Below, piece by piece: positions 1 through 7,204 of a stretch of 8,349 nt of DNA. Numbering within the stretch: the first letter of the stretch is position 1; each line of letters begins with the position of its first letter. The notes under the pieces were generated by a model. That model saw nothing but the letters and a program-made list of their open reading frames with translations. It had not been told where the DNA came from and ran no database searches. The DNA comes from Ignavibacteria bacterium (GTDB taxonomy: Bacteria; Bacteroidota; Ignavibacteria; UBA10030; SZUA-254), in assembly GCA_005877655.1 (NCBI GenBank), contig VBOC01000010.1, positions 4,505 through 12,853 on the forward strand, in the 5' to 3' direction. The position numbers were made by a program, and so were the translations under genes.

Positions 1-1173
1 AACCCTCAGGAGATTGTGTCTCTCGACTCCACGATGCGCATGGACCAGGCGCTCCTCGTCCTCGGTGAGCTCAGCAAGCAGTACGCCGGGAAGGTCATCA
101 TCGACCTCGAGAAGCACAAGAACCCGATCGGGGTTTACATCGTCAATCAGCACTGGCGCGATGCGCTGGAGATGATTTGCCGCCGCAACGGCCTGCAATT
201 TGTGGAAGAGGCGGACTTCATCCGCATCATGAGCTCGGGCCCGACCATGGTAACGGAAAGCCAGCAGCGACCCGGCATGGGAGACCGCGAACCGCCACCG
301 ACGCTCGAGAGCAAGGATGTCAGGATCTCCGCGGTCTTCTTCAGCACAAATGTGTCGAAACTCCAGGACTACGGAATAAGCTGGAACTTCTTCCGGAATA
401 AAGGAGGAAAGGAACCGACGCTGTCGGGTTACGAGGCGGCGGGCATTCTCAAGGGCGACACCAGCTCCTCGGTTCCCCCGGCCAAATCGACGGGTGCGAC
501 CGGCGGCGGAGCGGGTGCGACCGGACCCTCACTCGATAAGTTCATCGGTGTGATCCAATCTCCCCCGGCCTTCACGTTTGCCAACATCGACGCCCTGGTG
601 AAATTCTTTGGTTCCAACCAGCTCGGAGAAGTCGTCACCAGCCCCGATATCGTCGTGCGGGACGGAAAGAAAGGCAGGATCCAGGTCGGCAAGGATATCT
701 TTATTTCAACAAGAGACATCGCCGGCAATACGGTCAATCAGCAGATTTCGACGGGAACGATCATCGATGTCACCCCGTCGGTCTATACGCAGTCGGATAC
801 GGACTTCATCTATCTCGATCTGACGATCGAAGAGAGCACTGTCGCACCCGGGCCGGAAATCAACAAGTCATCGGTGACCACCCGGACCATCCTCTATGAC
901 GGCGAAGAGCGGGCCATCGGCGGTTTGTACTCGACCACGGATCAGGAAACGAGAGAGGGAATTCCGTTCCTGAAAGACCTCCCCTGGTGGTTTTTGGGAT
1001 TGCGATATGTGTTCGGATCGGAAAGCAAGGTCAGGCTGAAGAGTGAGCTGATCATCCTCCTGAAGGCGGAGCTGCTCCAGCCGCTCCGGCGCCGGATCTC
1101 GAACCGAAAGAACGAATCGGATATCATCAACGAGAAGCGAAAAGAAAACATGCGAGAGTACGAGAAGAAATAA
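1..1173 (+). CDS. Secretin (GspD/PilQ-type outer-membrane channel), 5'-truncated by window edge
   Basis: This is the C-terminal part of a secretin, the ring-forming outer-membrane channel of type II/III secretion and type IV pilus systems. The frame is open to base 1 and 390 residues are visible. A GTG at 16 is a poor start: the AGGAG before it is only 3 nt away and no signal peptide follows, so the true start lies upstream. Counting from base 1, residues about 7-76 look like an STN/N0-type domain, followed by a Pro-rich linker. The secretin core starts near 106 (VRISAVFF). It includes VTSPDIVVRDG near 211, GTIIDVTPSV near 251 and the signature-like IPFLKDLPWWFLGLRYVFG at about 321-339. A Gly/Ser/Ala-rich loop (about residues 150-177) interrupts the core. 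The tail after about 358 is highly charged. The next gene follows without a terminator, so the two are probably co-transcribed. Secretin identity is firm; which system it serves cannot be told from the window. Confidence 0.88.
   Translation, partial: NPQEIVSLDSTMRMDQALLVLGELSKQYAGKVIIDLEKHKNPIGVYIVNQHWRDALEMICRRNGLQFVEEADFIRIMSSGPTMVTESQQRPGMGDREPPPTLESKDVRISAVFFSTNVSKLQDYGISWNFFRNKGGKEPTLSGYEAAGILKGDTSSSVPPAKSTGATGGGAGATGPSLDKFIGVIQSPPAFTFANIDALVKFFGSNQLGEVVTSPDIVVRDGKKGRIQVGKDIFISTRDIAGNTVNQQISTGTIIDVTPSVYTQSDTDFIYLDLTIEESTVAPGPEINKSSVTTRTILYDGEERAIGGLYSTTDQETREGIPFLKDLPWWFLGLRYVFGSESKVRLKSELIILLKAELLQPLRRRISNRKNESDIINEKRKENMREYEKK
491..524 (+). repeat. 13-bp in-frame direct repeat in secretin gene
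   Basis: CGGGTGCGACCGG occurs at 491-503 and again at 512-524, a 21-nt period that keeps the frame. It encodes the Thr-Gly-Ala-Thr-Gly-rich loop of the secretin core. It probably arose by local duplication in a flexible surface loop. Confidence 0.7.
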
Positions 1174-1213
1174 CATGATCACGATCAGCCAAAGACAATG
1201 TTTTCTACATACC

Positions 1214-1218
1214 AAGGA
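1214..1218 (+). promoter_or_regulatory. Ribosome binding site deciding the start at 1228
   Basis: AAGGA lies 9 nt before ATG 1228. The upstream in-frame ATG at 1198 has no comparable site, and using it would put ten extra residues in front of the signal peptide. This favours 1228 as the start. Confidence 0.6.
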
Positions 1219-1227
1219 CCTTTACCT

Positions 1228-3231
1228 ATGACCTCAAGACTGATACTTGTGCTCGCGTCTCTGTGCCTCCTGTTGGGCTTGTGGAATTGCCAGGACATAG
1301 CGCCGTCAAGCCCTCTGGCGCCGGGCTCTCCCACGACCGCCAGGATCACGGGAACCGTTCACGACGTCAACACAGGCAATTTCCTTCAAAACGCGAAAGT
1401 CTACCTGGCCTCCGGGATCAGGACGGATTCGGTGGCGACGGGACCCGACGGCGTCTTCCGCTTTGAAGTGGATTTGTCGGGCGGCACGACCGTGAACGCC
1501 CTCTTGACGGTCCGTAAGAAAGGTTACTACGTCAAGACGACGGCATTCGTGGTCTCGGGGGATTCGTCGCTCGATCTCGGCCTGCTCGTCGATCTTTCGA
1601 CCTCGGCTCTCATCGGCGGAGTGCTCCGCGACAGCGCGACGCTCTATCCGCTTCGCAACGCGACCGTCCTTCTGACGCTTCCAGGTGTCGTCGATTCGGT
1701 GACGACTCCTGTCGACGGATCGTTCCAGCTGACCGCCGACCTGGTCGACCGCGACTCGATCCCCGTGGTCCTGACCGCCTTCAAGGGCGGATACAAGACG
1801 AGGCAGCTCACCGTCGTGGTTCATAAGGGCCAGTCGACGAACCTCGGGAATCTATTGCTGAACGTTGATGTGGCATCCACCGTCGCGCAGATTCTCGGGC
1901 AGGTCCTCGACAGCCAGTCGAATTTTCCGATCAGCCACGCGACCGTCCAGATCTTCACGAGCCTGTTGACGGACAGCGTGTACACGTCGAACGCGGGCCA
2001 GTTCTCGTTCTCAATAAACCTTCAGGGCCTCCCGTCTATTTCGGGATTCCTGGCGATCGCCAAGGCCGGTTACAAACCGCGATCATTCCAATTTACCGCA
2101 CCGGCCGGTGGGGCGATCTCCACCAGCATTACGCTCGACCGCGACACGACGACCGGCGTCCGGGATTCCACTGCCACCGGCAGCGCGCACTCCATCGCCT
2201 TCGTCGGGATGACGTCGAACCAGATCTCCGTCTACGGAGTCGGCGGCACCGAGTCGACGATCCTGACCTGGGAGGTCAGGGATTCTCTCGGGTTCCCGAT
2301 CGACTTCGATCATCGCGATACGGTCGAGTTCTCGATCAGCGGAGTCCCGGTGGGCGGCGGCGCCTATGTCTCGCCTGCGCGATCCCTCACGAACGCGTCG
2401 GGCAGGGTTTCCACCACCGTCAACAGCGGAACCGTGTCAGGCGTCCTTCAATTCGTTGCGCAGCTCCGGCGGAATTCGGACAATGTCGTCATCCAGTCGA
2501 CTCCGGTCATCATCACGGTGAACGCGGGCCTGCCCGATCAGGGTCATTTTACGCTCGGGCCGGATCAATTCAATTTCCCGGCGTGGGATTGGGTCAACCA
2601 CACCGACGGCATCCTCGTTCAGGTGGGCGATATCTATAGTAACCCGGTGAAGGTCGGAACCGCAGTGTATTTCAATACGACGGGCGGAGTGATCGACGCC
2701 TCCGGCTTCACCGACCTTAACAGCCATGCCAAGGTGACGGTTTATAGCGGCAATCCAAGACCGACAGATCCGATCCTCGGAATCGGGTTTGCGCGGATCA
2801 GGGCAGCCACCATCGGTCAGGGCGGCGTCACGGTCGAGGATTCGATCCCCATTCTGTTCTCGGGCATCTCGAGGATAGAAAACGTGATTCCCGGATCGTT
2901 TGCGGTGGCCCGCGGAGGTTCCTCGGGGAACATCACGTTCAATGTCCGGGACGAGAACGGAAATCCCCTTTCGGCCTCGACACACATAACGGTCACGCTC
3001 CAGTACACTCCGCCGCCGAATACGAGCATCAACCTCGTGGTCACCGGCGATGTGGATGTCACGCTTGGCGATACCCAGGCGAAGGGCGCCGGAGCGACGC
3101 AGTTCACATTCCAGGTCGTCGATCAGACGATCGGAGGGGTGCCTTCGAGAGTTCCGGCAACCGTCGTGATCAAAGTTACGAGTCCGAACGGCAACCCGGC
3201 GGACGTACAGATTTCGGGAACGATCGGATAA
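1228..3231 (+). CDS. Secreted/lipid-anchored protein with three carboxypeptidase-regulatory-like repeats and Ig-like (Big-1-type) domains
   Basis: The protein has 667 residues from ATG 1228; an in-frame ATG at 1198 is possible but less well supported. Residues 4-18 form a hydrophobic signal segment ending in LGLWNC. Cys21 could be lipid-modified, but Trp-Asn at -2/-1 is not a standard lipobox. Three related repeats of about 85-90 residues follow, at about 38-124, 127-215 and 220-305. Each opens with a motif like ITGTVHDVNTGNFLQNAKVYL (also GGVLRDSATLYPLRNATV and LGQVLDSQSNFPISHATVQI) and contains K-G-Y or K-A-G-Y, as in CarboxypepD_reg beta-sandwiches. Residues about 322-434 resemble a Big-1 Ig-like domain (TWEVRDSLGFPI, then LTNASGRVSTTV). 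Two further Ig-like segments run to the end (VGDIYSNPV; FNVRDENGNPLSA). No catalytic motif is visible. It is probably a structural, adhesive or binding protein of the envelope. It lies 54 nt after the secretin gene and before a terminator, so the two may share an operon; a functional link is inference. Confidence 0.8.
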   Translation: MTSRLILVLASLCLLLGLWNCQDIAPSSPLAPGSPTTARITGTVHDVNTGNFLQNAKVYLASGIRTDSVATGPDGVFRFEVDLSGGTTVNALLTVRKKGYYVKTTAFVVSGDSSLDLGLLVDLSTSALIGGVLRDSATLYPLRNATVLLTLPGVVDSVTTPVDGSFQLTADLVDRDSIPVVLTAFKGGYKTRQLTVVVHKGQSTNLGNLLLNVDVASTVAQILGQVLDSQSNFPISHATVQIFTSLLTDSVYTSNAGQFSFSINLQGLPSISGFLAIAKAGYKPRSFQFTAPAGGAISTSITLDRDTTTGVRDSTATGSAHSIAFVGMTSNQISVYGVGGTESTILTWEVRDSLGFPIDFDHRDTVEFSISGVPVGGGAYVSPARSLTNASGRVSTTVNSGTVSGVLQFVAQLRRNSDNVVIQSTPVIITVNAGLPDQGHFTLGPDQFNFPAWDWVNHTDGILVQVGDIYSNPVKVGTAVYFNTTGGVIDASGFTDLNSHAKVTVYSGNPRPTDPILGIGFARIRAATIGQGGVTVEDSIPILFSGISRIENVIPGSFAVARGGSSGNITFNVRDENGNPLSASTHITVTLQYTPPPNTSINLVVTGDVDVTLGDTQAKGAGATQFTFQVVDQTIGGVPSRVPATVVIKVTSPNGNPADVQISGTIG

Positions 3232-3254
3232 TCAGTTCCGATCGATTCGAAGGA

Positions 3255-3288
3255 AAGGCCATCCGGGGAGGGTGGCCTTTTCTTTTTG
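3255..3288 (+). terminator. Rho-independent terminator of the secretin operon
   Basis: AAAGGCCA at 3255-3262 pairs perfectly with TGGCCTTT at 3274-3281. The stem is extended inward by a T-G and a C-G pair, with a G-rich loop of about 7 nt. The T-rich run TTTTCTTTTT (3279-3288) follows directly. It sits 24 nt after the stop codon of the Ig-domain gene, as expected for the end of that transcript. Confidence 0.85.
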
Positions 3289-3315
3289 TGGGAGGGCTAG
3301 TGTGTCCACCGCGAC

Positions 3316-3369
3316 GCGATTGTCACGATTTACCCGAAAAAATTTAAAGCGATTGCCACGTTTTACCCG
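3316..3369. repeat. Two 21-bp direct repeats, possible remnant insertion-sequence end
   Basis: Copy 1 (3316-3336) and copy 2 (3349-3369) match at 19 of 21 bases, differing only at repeat positions 8 (T/C) and 13 (A/T). Both open with GCGATTG and end in TTTACCCG. They are 33 bp apart start to start, with an A/T-rich spacer. Repeated TGYCACG-TTTACCCG units near a TGT start (TGTGTCC at 3301) resemble the multiple terminal repeats of IS21-type elements. No transposase gene or partner end is present, so this would be a solo remnant. A tandem binding site for a regulator is the alternative. Confidence 0.5.
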
Positions 3370-3386
3370 TTCAGCGGGCGCTCTTC

Positions 3387-3416
3387 AGGACAACGCCGAA
3401 GTTTTAGAGTTATATT
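3387..3416 (+). promoter_or_regulatory. Weak candidate promoter for the glycan operon
   Basis: TATATT at 3411-3416 resembles a sigma-70 -10 box, with AGGACA at 3387-3392 as a 4/6 match to the -35 box at 18-bp spacing. It lies after the terminator and about 220 bases before the first gene, so the position is plausible. The match is weak, and Bacteroidota-type promoters use a different consensus. Confidence 0.25.
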
Positions 3417-3481
3417 GAAATGGTTTGGGTTGTCCCTCATCTAAGCGCCGGTTCAAAGCGTTAGACAATTTCAAAGAGAGA

Positions 3482-3511
3482 GTCTGCACATGAGTGGCCA
3501 CGCGTGCAGAC
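3482..3511 (+). repeat. Inverted repeat (leader hairpin) upstream of the glycan operon
   Basis: GTCTGCAC (3482-3489) and GTGCAGAC (3504-3511) form a perfect 8-bp stem around a 14-nt loop. The loop contains the palindrome GTGGCCAC (3494-3501). No T-run follows, so it is not an intrinsic terminator. It may be an RNA structure in the 5' leader or a dyad operator about 130 bases before the first start codon. Confidence 0.5.
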
Positions 3512-3629
3512 CGGTCTCTTGCTGTTGATCCGGCAACGGGTGAAGGGGAGGAGCGTGAGCAACTCAGGTAGCATATCGTTTCTGGTTGTCTGACGATATC
3601 CCGCAGAGATGCTGGAGGTTCACTCACTC

Positions 3630-3635
3630 AGGGAG
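3630..3635 (+). promoter_or_regulatory. Ribosome binding site deciding the start at 3640
   Basis: AGGGAG lies 4 nt before ATG 3640. The longer frame can begin at TTG 3586, but no purine-rich site precedes that codon, and recognisable domain sequence starts only about 40 residues after ATG 3640. Confidence 0.6.
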
Positions 3636-3639
3636 AAAG

Positions 3640-6168
3640 ATGGCGGGTCTTGGTAACACTGCTGCGGTCAGCCTTTCAGAAAACTTCATTGCCGACCTTC
3701 CGCACCGAGCTTCAGCTCCCGCGAACAAGGGGATAGGCGCAACAAGTCTCCGACCTTGCGTCAAGGGGAAGTTCATTTTCATCGGCGGCGAGAAATTCTA
3801 CGTCAAGGGCGTAGCGTACGGCACTTTTCGTCCGGATGCAAAGGGCGAGGAGTTTCATGACCGGGAGATTACAGAACGAGATCTTGCACAGATCTCCGCC
3901 TGCGGCCTGAACACGGTCCGCACCTACACCGTGCCGCCCGCCTGGTTTTTTGAAGCCGCATCGCGCCACACTCTCCTTGATGATCCCCGGCACGCGACCG
4001 CGATTGAGCAAACGGTTCGAGCTTCAATACGCTCCTGCTCGCAACACCCTGCCATTCTCTGCTTTGCAATCGGCAACGAGATCCCGGCGCCCATTGTCCG
4101 GTGGCACAGCCGCCGTACTCTGGAGCGATTTATCAGGCGTTTGTACCACGCGGCGAAATCGGAGGACCCGGGTGCTCTCGTCACCTACGTGAACTATCCA
4201 TCCACCGAGTACCTTCAGCTTGAGTTTCTCGACCTCATTGCTTTCAACGTGTACCTTGAGTCACAACAGCAGTTTGCGTCGTATCTTCAGCGGCTCCAAA
4301 ATATCGCAGGGGAGCGGCCGCTGCTCATGGCCGAGGTAGGATTGGACAGCCGTCGAAACGGCGAAGAGGTTCAGGCGCGCATGCTGGAGTGGCAAGTCCG
4401 TACCGCATTTGCCGCCGGATGCGCCGGTACCATTGTCTTCGGATGGACGGACGAATGGCACCGCGGCGGACACGATATCATGAATTGGGATTTCGGGCTC
4501 ACGCACAGAAACCGGTCCGTGAAACCTTCGCTGAAAGCCGTCAGCAATTTCCTCACCGAGGTGCCGCTGTTTCTCAACGGCCACTCGCCGCACATATCCG
4601 TCATCATCTGCGCCTACAACGAAGCCTCTACGATTCGCGAAACCCTCGAGGCGTGTTTGCGCCTGGAGTATTCGAACTTTGAGATCATCGTGGTCAACGA
4701 CGGTTCAACCGACGAAACGGCTGCTTTCGCCGCGCAGTACGGCGTAAAGGTGATCAGTACGGAGAACCGGGGTCTAAGCCATGCCCGCAACATCGGTCTG
4801 GAAGCATCCGCCGGAGAAATTGTCGCTTACATCGATGCCGACGCCTACCCCGACCCGCATTGGCTGACGTATCTTGCTTCGACGTTCCTCGGGACATGCC
4901 ATGCAGGCGTTGGCGGTCCGAATCTTGCACCCCGGAGCGACGGACCGATTGCAGAGTGCATAGCCAACGCCCCCGGGGGACCAACCCACGTTCTGCTTTC
5001 GGACGAGGAGGCCGAACACATCCCCGGCTGCAACATGGCATTTCGGAGGGAATGCCTCCAGGCAATCGGAGGATTTGATACCCGATTCAGGACAGCGGGC
5101 GACGACGTCGACGTGTGCTGGCGAATACGGGAGCGCGGATGGACATTGGGATTCAGTCCGGGCGCCACCGTGTGGCATCATCGCCGCAAGTCCGTGAGAG
5201 CATATTGGAAGCAGCAGCGAGGCTACGGAAAAGCCGAAGGAATGCTGGAGCGGAAGTGGCCGGAGAAGTACAACCGGATGGGACATGTCGAGTGGAGCGG
5301 CCGATTGTACGGGAACGGGCATGCGCGTTCACTCTTTATGAAGCAGTGGCGGGTCTATCATGGTGTGTGGGGCTCCGCCCCGTTCCAGTTTGGTTATTAC
5401 CCGTCGGCGGGCGTAGGCCCTTCATGGCCCCTCATGCCTGAATGGTATCTGGTTATCCTGGCGCTCGCGTTCTTCTCGGGACTGGGCGTCCTCTGGAAAC
5501 CGATGTTTGCATTCGCCCCCTTCCTCGCCTCGGCTCTTGGTATTCAACTGATTCAAGCGGCGCGGGGTGCTGCTGCCCGGGCATCCCTCACCGGGGACCC
5601 GGTGTCTCCGCTCCGGATCAGGACAATGATGTGCGTTCTCATCTTTCTTCTTCGCCTGCTCCAACCGCTGGCGCGTCTTCTCGGCCGGCTCCAGATCGGC
5701 CTCACTCCGTTGCGACGACGAACTATCAAGGGATTCGAATTCCCGAAGGCCCGAATCTTCTCGATCTGGCGGGAAAGTTGGAAATGCGCCGACGAAACAC
5801 TCAAACTGCTTGAATCGAAACTGGCGGCCCTTGGCGCCGTCGTCGGGCGTGGAGACGACTATGCCCGGTGGGATCTCGAAGTGCGGATGGGAATGACCGG
5901 TGCAGTGCGTCTTCTGATGACGATCGAGGAACATGGATCGGGCAGGCAACTGGTTCGCTTCCGCACCCGGCCGTTCATCACCCGAAGACGTTTTGCGGTC
6001 ACATTGTTTCTCGAACTGATCTCAGCCGGCGCACTGCTTGATGGAGCGTGGGATGTTTCCGCTCTTGTGGGCGCGACGGCTTTGGCGCTGGCTCTTACCG
6101 CCTACCTCGATTGCGCAAATGCCGCCTCGGCGACGTTACGTGCAATCAGGAGCCTTGAAGAACCATGA
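3640..6168 (+). CDS. Fusion of clan GH-A glycoside hydrolase-like domain, family 2 glycosyltransferase and membrane region
   Basis: From ATG 3640 the protein has 842 residues (860 if TTG 3586 is used). Residues about 40-305 resemble a clan GH-A barrel of GH2/GH5 type. They include GLNTVRTYTVPP, FAIGNE with the putative acid/base Glu147, MAEVG with the putative nucleophile Glu232, and the barrel-end FGWTDEWHRGG. Residues about 318-560 are a GT2 (GT-A fold) domain: VIICAYNE at 321-328, NDGST at 353-357, the metal-binding D399-A-D401, PGCNMAF at 462-468, GDDVDVCWR at 487-495 with the likely catalytic Asp pair, and QQRGYGKAE. Hydrophobic segments follow at about 602-642, 663-678 and 786-828, with a soluble stretch of unknown type at about 698-784. 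No signal peptide or membrane segment precedes the GT domain, so both enzyme parts are probably cytoplasmic. The GH part seems to lack barrel strand 3. The protein probably builds a glycan; the sugar is unknown. The next gene overlaps its stop codon. Confidence 0.85.
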   Translation: MAGLGNTAAVSLSENFIADLPHRASAPANKGIGATSLRPCVKGKFIFIGGEKFYVKGVAYGTFRPDAKGEEFHDREITERDLAQISACGLNTVRTYTVPPAWFFEAASRHTLLDDPRHATAIEQTVRASIRSCSQHPAILCFAIGNEIPAPIVRWHSRRTLERFIRRLYHAAKSEDPGALVTYVNYPSTEYLQLEFLDLIAFNVYLESQQQFASYLQRLQNIAGERPLLMAEVGLDSRRNGEEVQARMLEWQVRTAFAAGCAGTIVFGWTDEWHRGGHDIMNWDFGLTHRNRSVKPSLKAVSNFLTEVPLFLNGHSPHISVIICAYNEASTIRETLEACLRLEYSNFEIIVVNDGSTDETAAFAAQYGVKVISTENRGLSHARNIGLEASAGEIVAYIDADAYPDPHWLTYLASTFLGTCHAGVGGPNLAPRSDGPIAECIANAPGGPTHVLLSDEEAEHIPGCNMAFRRECLQAIGGFDTRFRTAGDDVDVCWRIRERGWTLGFSPGATVWHHRRKSVRAYWKQQRGYGKAEGMLERKWPEKYNRMGHVEWSGRLYGNGHARSLFMKQWRVYHGVWGSAPFQFGYYPSAGVGPSWPLMPEWYLVILALAFFSGLGVLWKPMFAFAPFLASALGIQLIQAARGAAARASLTGDPVSPLRIRTMMCVLIFLLRLLQPLARLLGRLQIGLTPLRRRTIKGFEFPKARIFSIWRESWKCADETLKLLESKLAALGAVVGRGDDYARWDLEVRMGMTGAVRLLMTIEEHGSGRQLVRFRTRPFITRRRFAVTLFLELISAGALLDGAWDVSALVGATALALALTAYLDCANAASATLRAIRSLEEP

Positions 6169-7202
6169 TCACATTGGATAACGCAAATCTCCCGAAGACG
6201 AAGATGGAGTCTAAAAAGTCTGTCGGCCAAACGCCATCGTGGTCCCCGGACATCGAGACGTTAACGCGGGTGTTGAGCACCGAACTTGGGAATTCCGGTT
6301 TTCATTTGAAAAATGGTAAAGTCACCGTCATCGCGAGGCGGCCTAGTATCTATTCCAGTACCGCTCCGTCGGAGGTTGTCACGTGCAGATTCGAGGATGG
6401 CAGAGAGTTGAACATTCTCTGCAAATACGGGAAAGCTCATGCTTACAGCGGGCACGGTCACTGGGGCGGAGTGACATATGAGAAGAGAGTATATCAAAAT
6501 CTTTTGACACGAGGGGGATTCTCCACCCCCGCGTATTACGGCGAGTATCAGGATCCTGCATCCGGACGAATCTGGCTTCTGATCGAGTGGCTGGCCCAAA
6601 GCGTCAGAATAAAAAAGGTCTCCGAAGAGGAGGGCCTTTTCTCGGCGGCGAAGTGGATCGGCGACTTCCACCGCGCCAACGAGCAGCGTTGGACGAACGA
6701 TGAATGTTCATTTCTGAAAAGCTACGATGCAGGCTACTATCGGGGCTGGGCGGATCGCACGGCGCTGTTTGTCCGGGGCCTTCACGATCAATCCTCTTGG
6801 GTCGAGCCTCTGTGCAGGCGATTCGAGGAATTGATTCCGGTGTTGACGGATACGCCGTTCACGATCATTCACGGCGAGTTTACAACGGCCAATGTTCTGG
6901 TTCAAAACGGCCTCATCTATCCCGTTGATTGGGAATCGACGGCAGTTGCAGCGGGAGAACTCGACCTGGCGTTTCTTACCGATGGCTGGTCCGAGAAGGC
7001 CGTGGAACGATGCGCCGCGGAATATCGTCGCGTTCGATGGTCCGAGCGTGTCCCCTCCGGGTTCGAACGAAGGCTTCAGGTCTCGCGGCTGTTTGTGCAA
7101 TTGCGCTGGCTCGGCGACCGGGAAGAACGGACGACTGCGGAAAACGTCTCGTGGCGGTTCAAGGAGTTGAAAAAGGCCGGGGAACGATTGGGAGTCATCT
7201 AA
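6165..7202 (+). CDS. APH-fold phosphotransferase (aminoglycoside phosphotransferase/small-molecule kinase family)
   Basis: The protein has 345 residues. ATG 6165 overlaps the stop of the preceding gene (ATGA), which indicates translational coupling; AGGAG sits 12 nt upstream. An in-frame ATG at 6204 is a less likely alternative. The protein-kinase-like plan is visible: Lys87 in ILCKYGK fits the ATP-binding lysine, Glu106 in YEKRVY the helix-C glutamate, LLIEWL near 138 the hinge, HGEFTTANVLV (236-246) the catalytic loop, and DWE (255-257) the metal-binding aspartate. The catalytic-loop residue that is normally Asp (HGD) is Glu238 here. No signal peptide is visible, so it is cytoplasmic. The setting between a glycosyltransferase and an exporter suggests a sugar, glycolipid or other biosynthetic intermediate as substrate rather than an antibiotic; this is inference. 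The family assignment is solid, the substrate unknown. Confidence 0.82.
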   Translation: MITLDNANLPKTKMESKKSVGQTPSWSPDIETLTRVLSTELGNSGFHLKNGKVTVIARRPSIYSSTAPSEVVTCRFEDGRELNILCKYGKAHAYSGHGHWGGVTYEKRVYQNLLTRGGFSTPAYYGEYQDPASGRIWLLIEWLAQSVRIKKVSEEEGLFSAAKWIGDFHRANEQRWTNDECSFLKSYDAGYYRGWADRTALFVRGLHDQSSWVEPLCRRFEELIPVLTDTPFTIIHGEFTTANVLVQNGLIYPVDWESTAVAAGELDLAFLTDGWSEKAVERCAAEYRRVRWSERVPSGFERRLQVSRLFVQLRWLGDREERTTAENVSWRFKELKKAGERLGVI

Positions 7203-7204
7203 CG

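Larger units (their letters stand above)
3232..3639. other. Intergenic region between the two operons
   Basis: This stretch of about 400 bases has no supportable gene. In order it holds an intrinsic terminator, a pair of 21-bp direct repeats in an A/T-richer patch, a weak promoter candidate, a hairpin with a perfect 8-bp stem, and the ribosome binding site of the next gene. Outside these elements nothing stands out. A 12-codon frame beginning at ATG 3490 inside the hairpin loop (MSGHACRPVSCC) has only a weak AG-rich site before it and is not called as a gene. Confidence 0.7.

Noticed and set aside
16..18. GTG as the start of the secretin gene
   Set aside because: The frame is open to base 1, the purine-rich site is only 3 nt away, and no signal peptide follows, which a secretin needs.
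2437..2985. 182-codon minus-strand frame opposite the Ig-domain gene
   Set aside because: Its Arg/Asp-rich composition with no motif is typical of the antisense of a GC-rich coding region.
3385..3627. 80-codon reading frame on the minus strand in the intergenic region
   Set aside because: It has no recognisable domain and a low-complexity Ser/Arg-rich composition, and it covers the hairpin, the promoter candidate and the start of the downstream gene. It looks like a chance frame.
3586..3639. TTG at 3586 as the start of the GH-GT2 fusion
   Set aside because: There is no ribosome binding site before it, whereas ATG 3640 has AGGGAG just upstream. The 18 extra residues match nothing recognisable.
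6613..6640. Hairpin AAAAGGTC/GGCCTTTT resembling an intrinsic terminator inside the kinase gene
   Set aside because: It includes a wobble pair, has only a four-T run, and lies in clearly conserved coding sequence, so it is best explained by the codons for the KKVSEEEGLF region.
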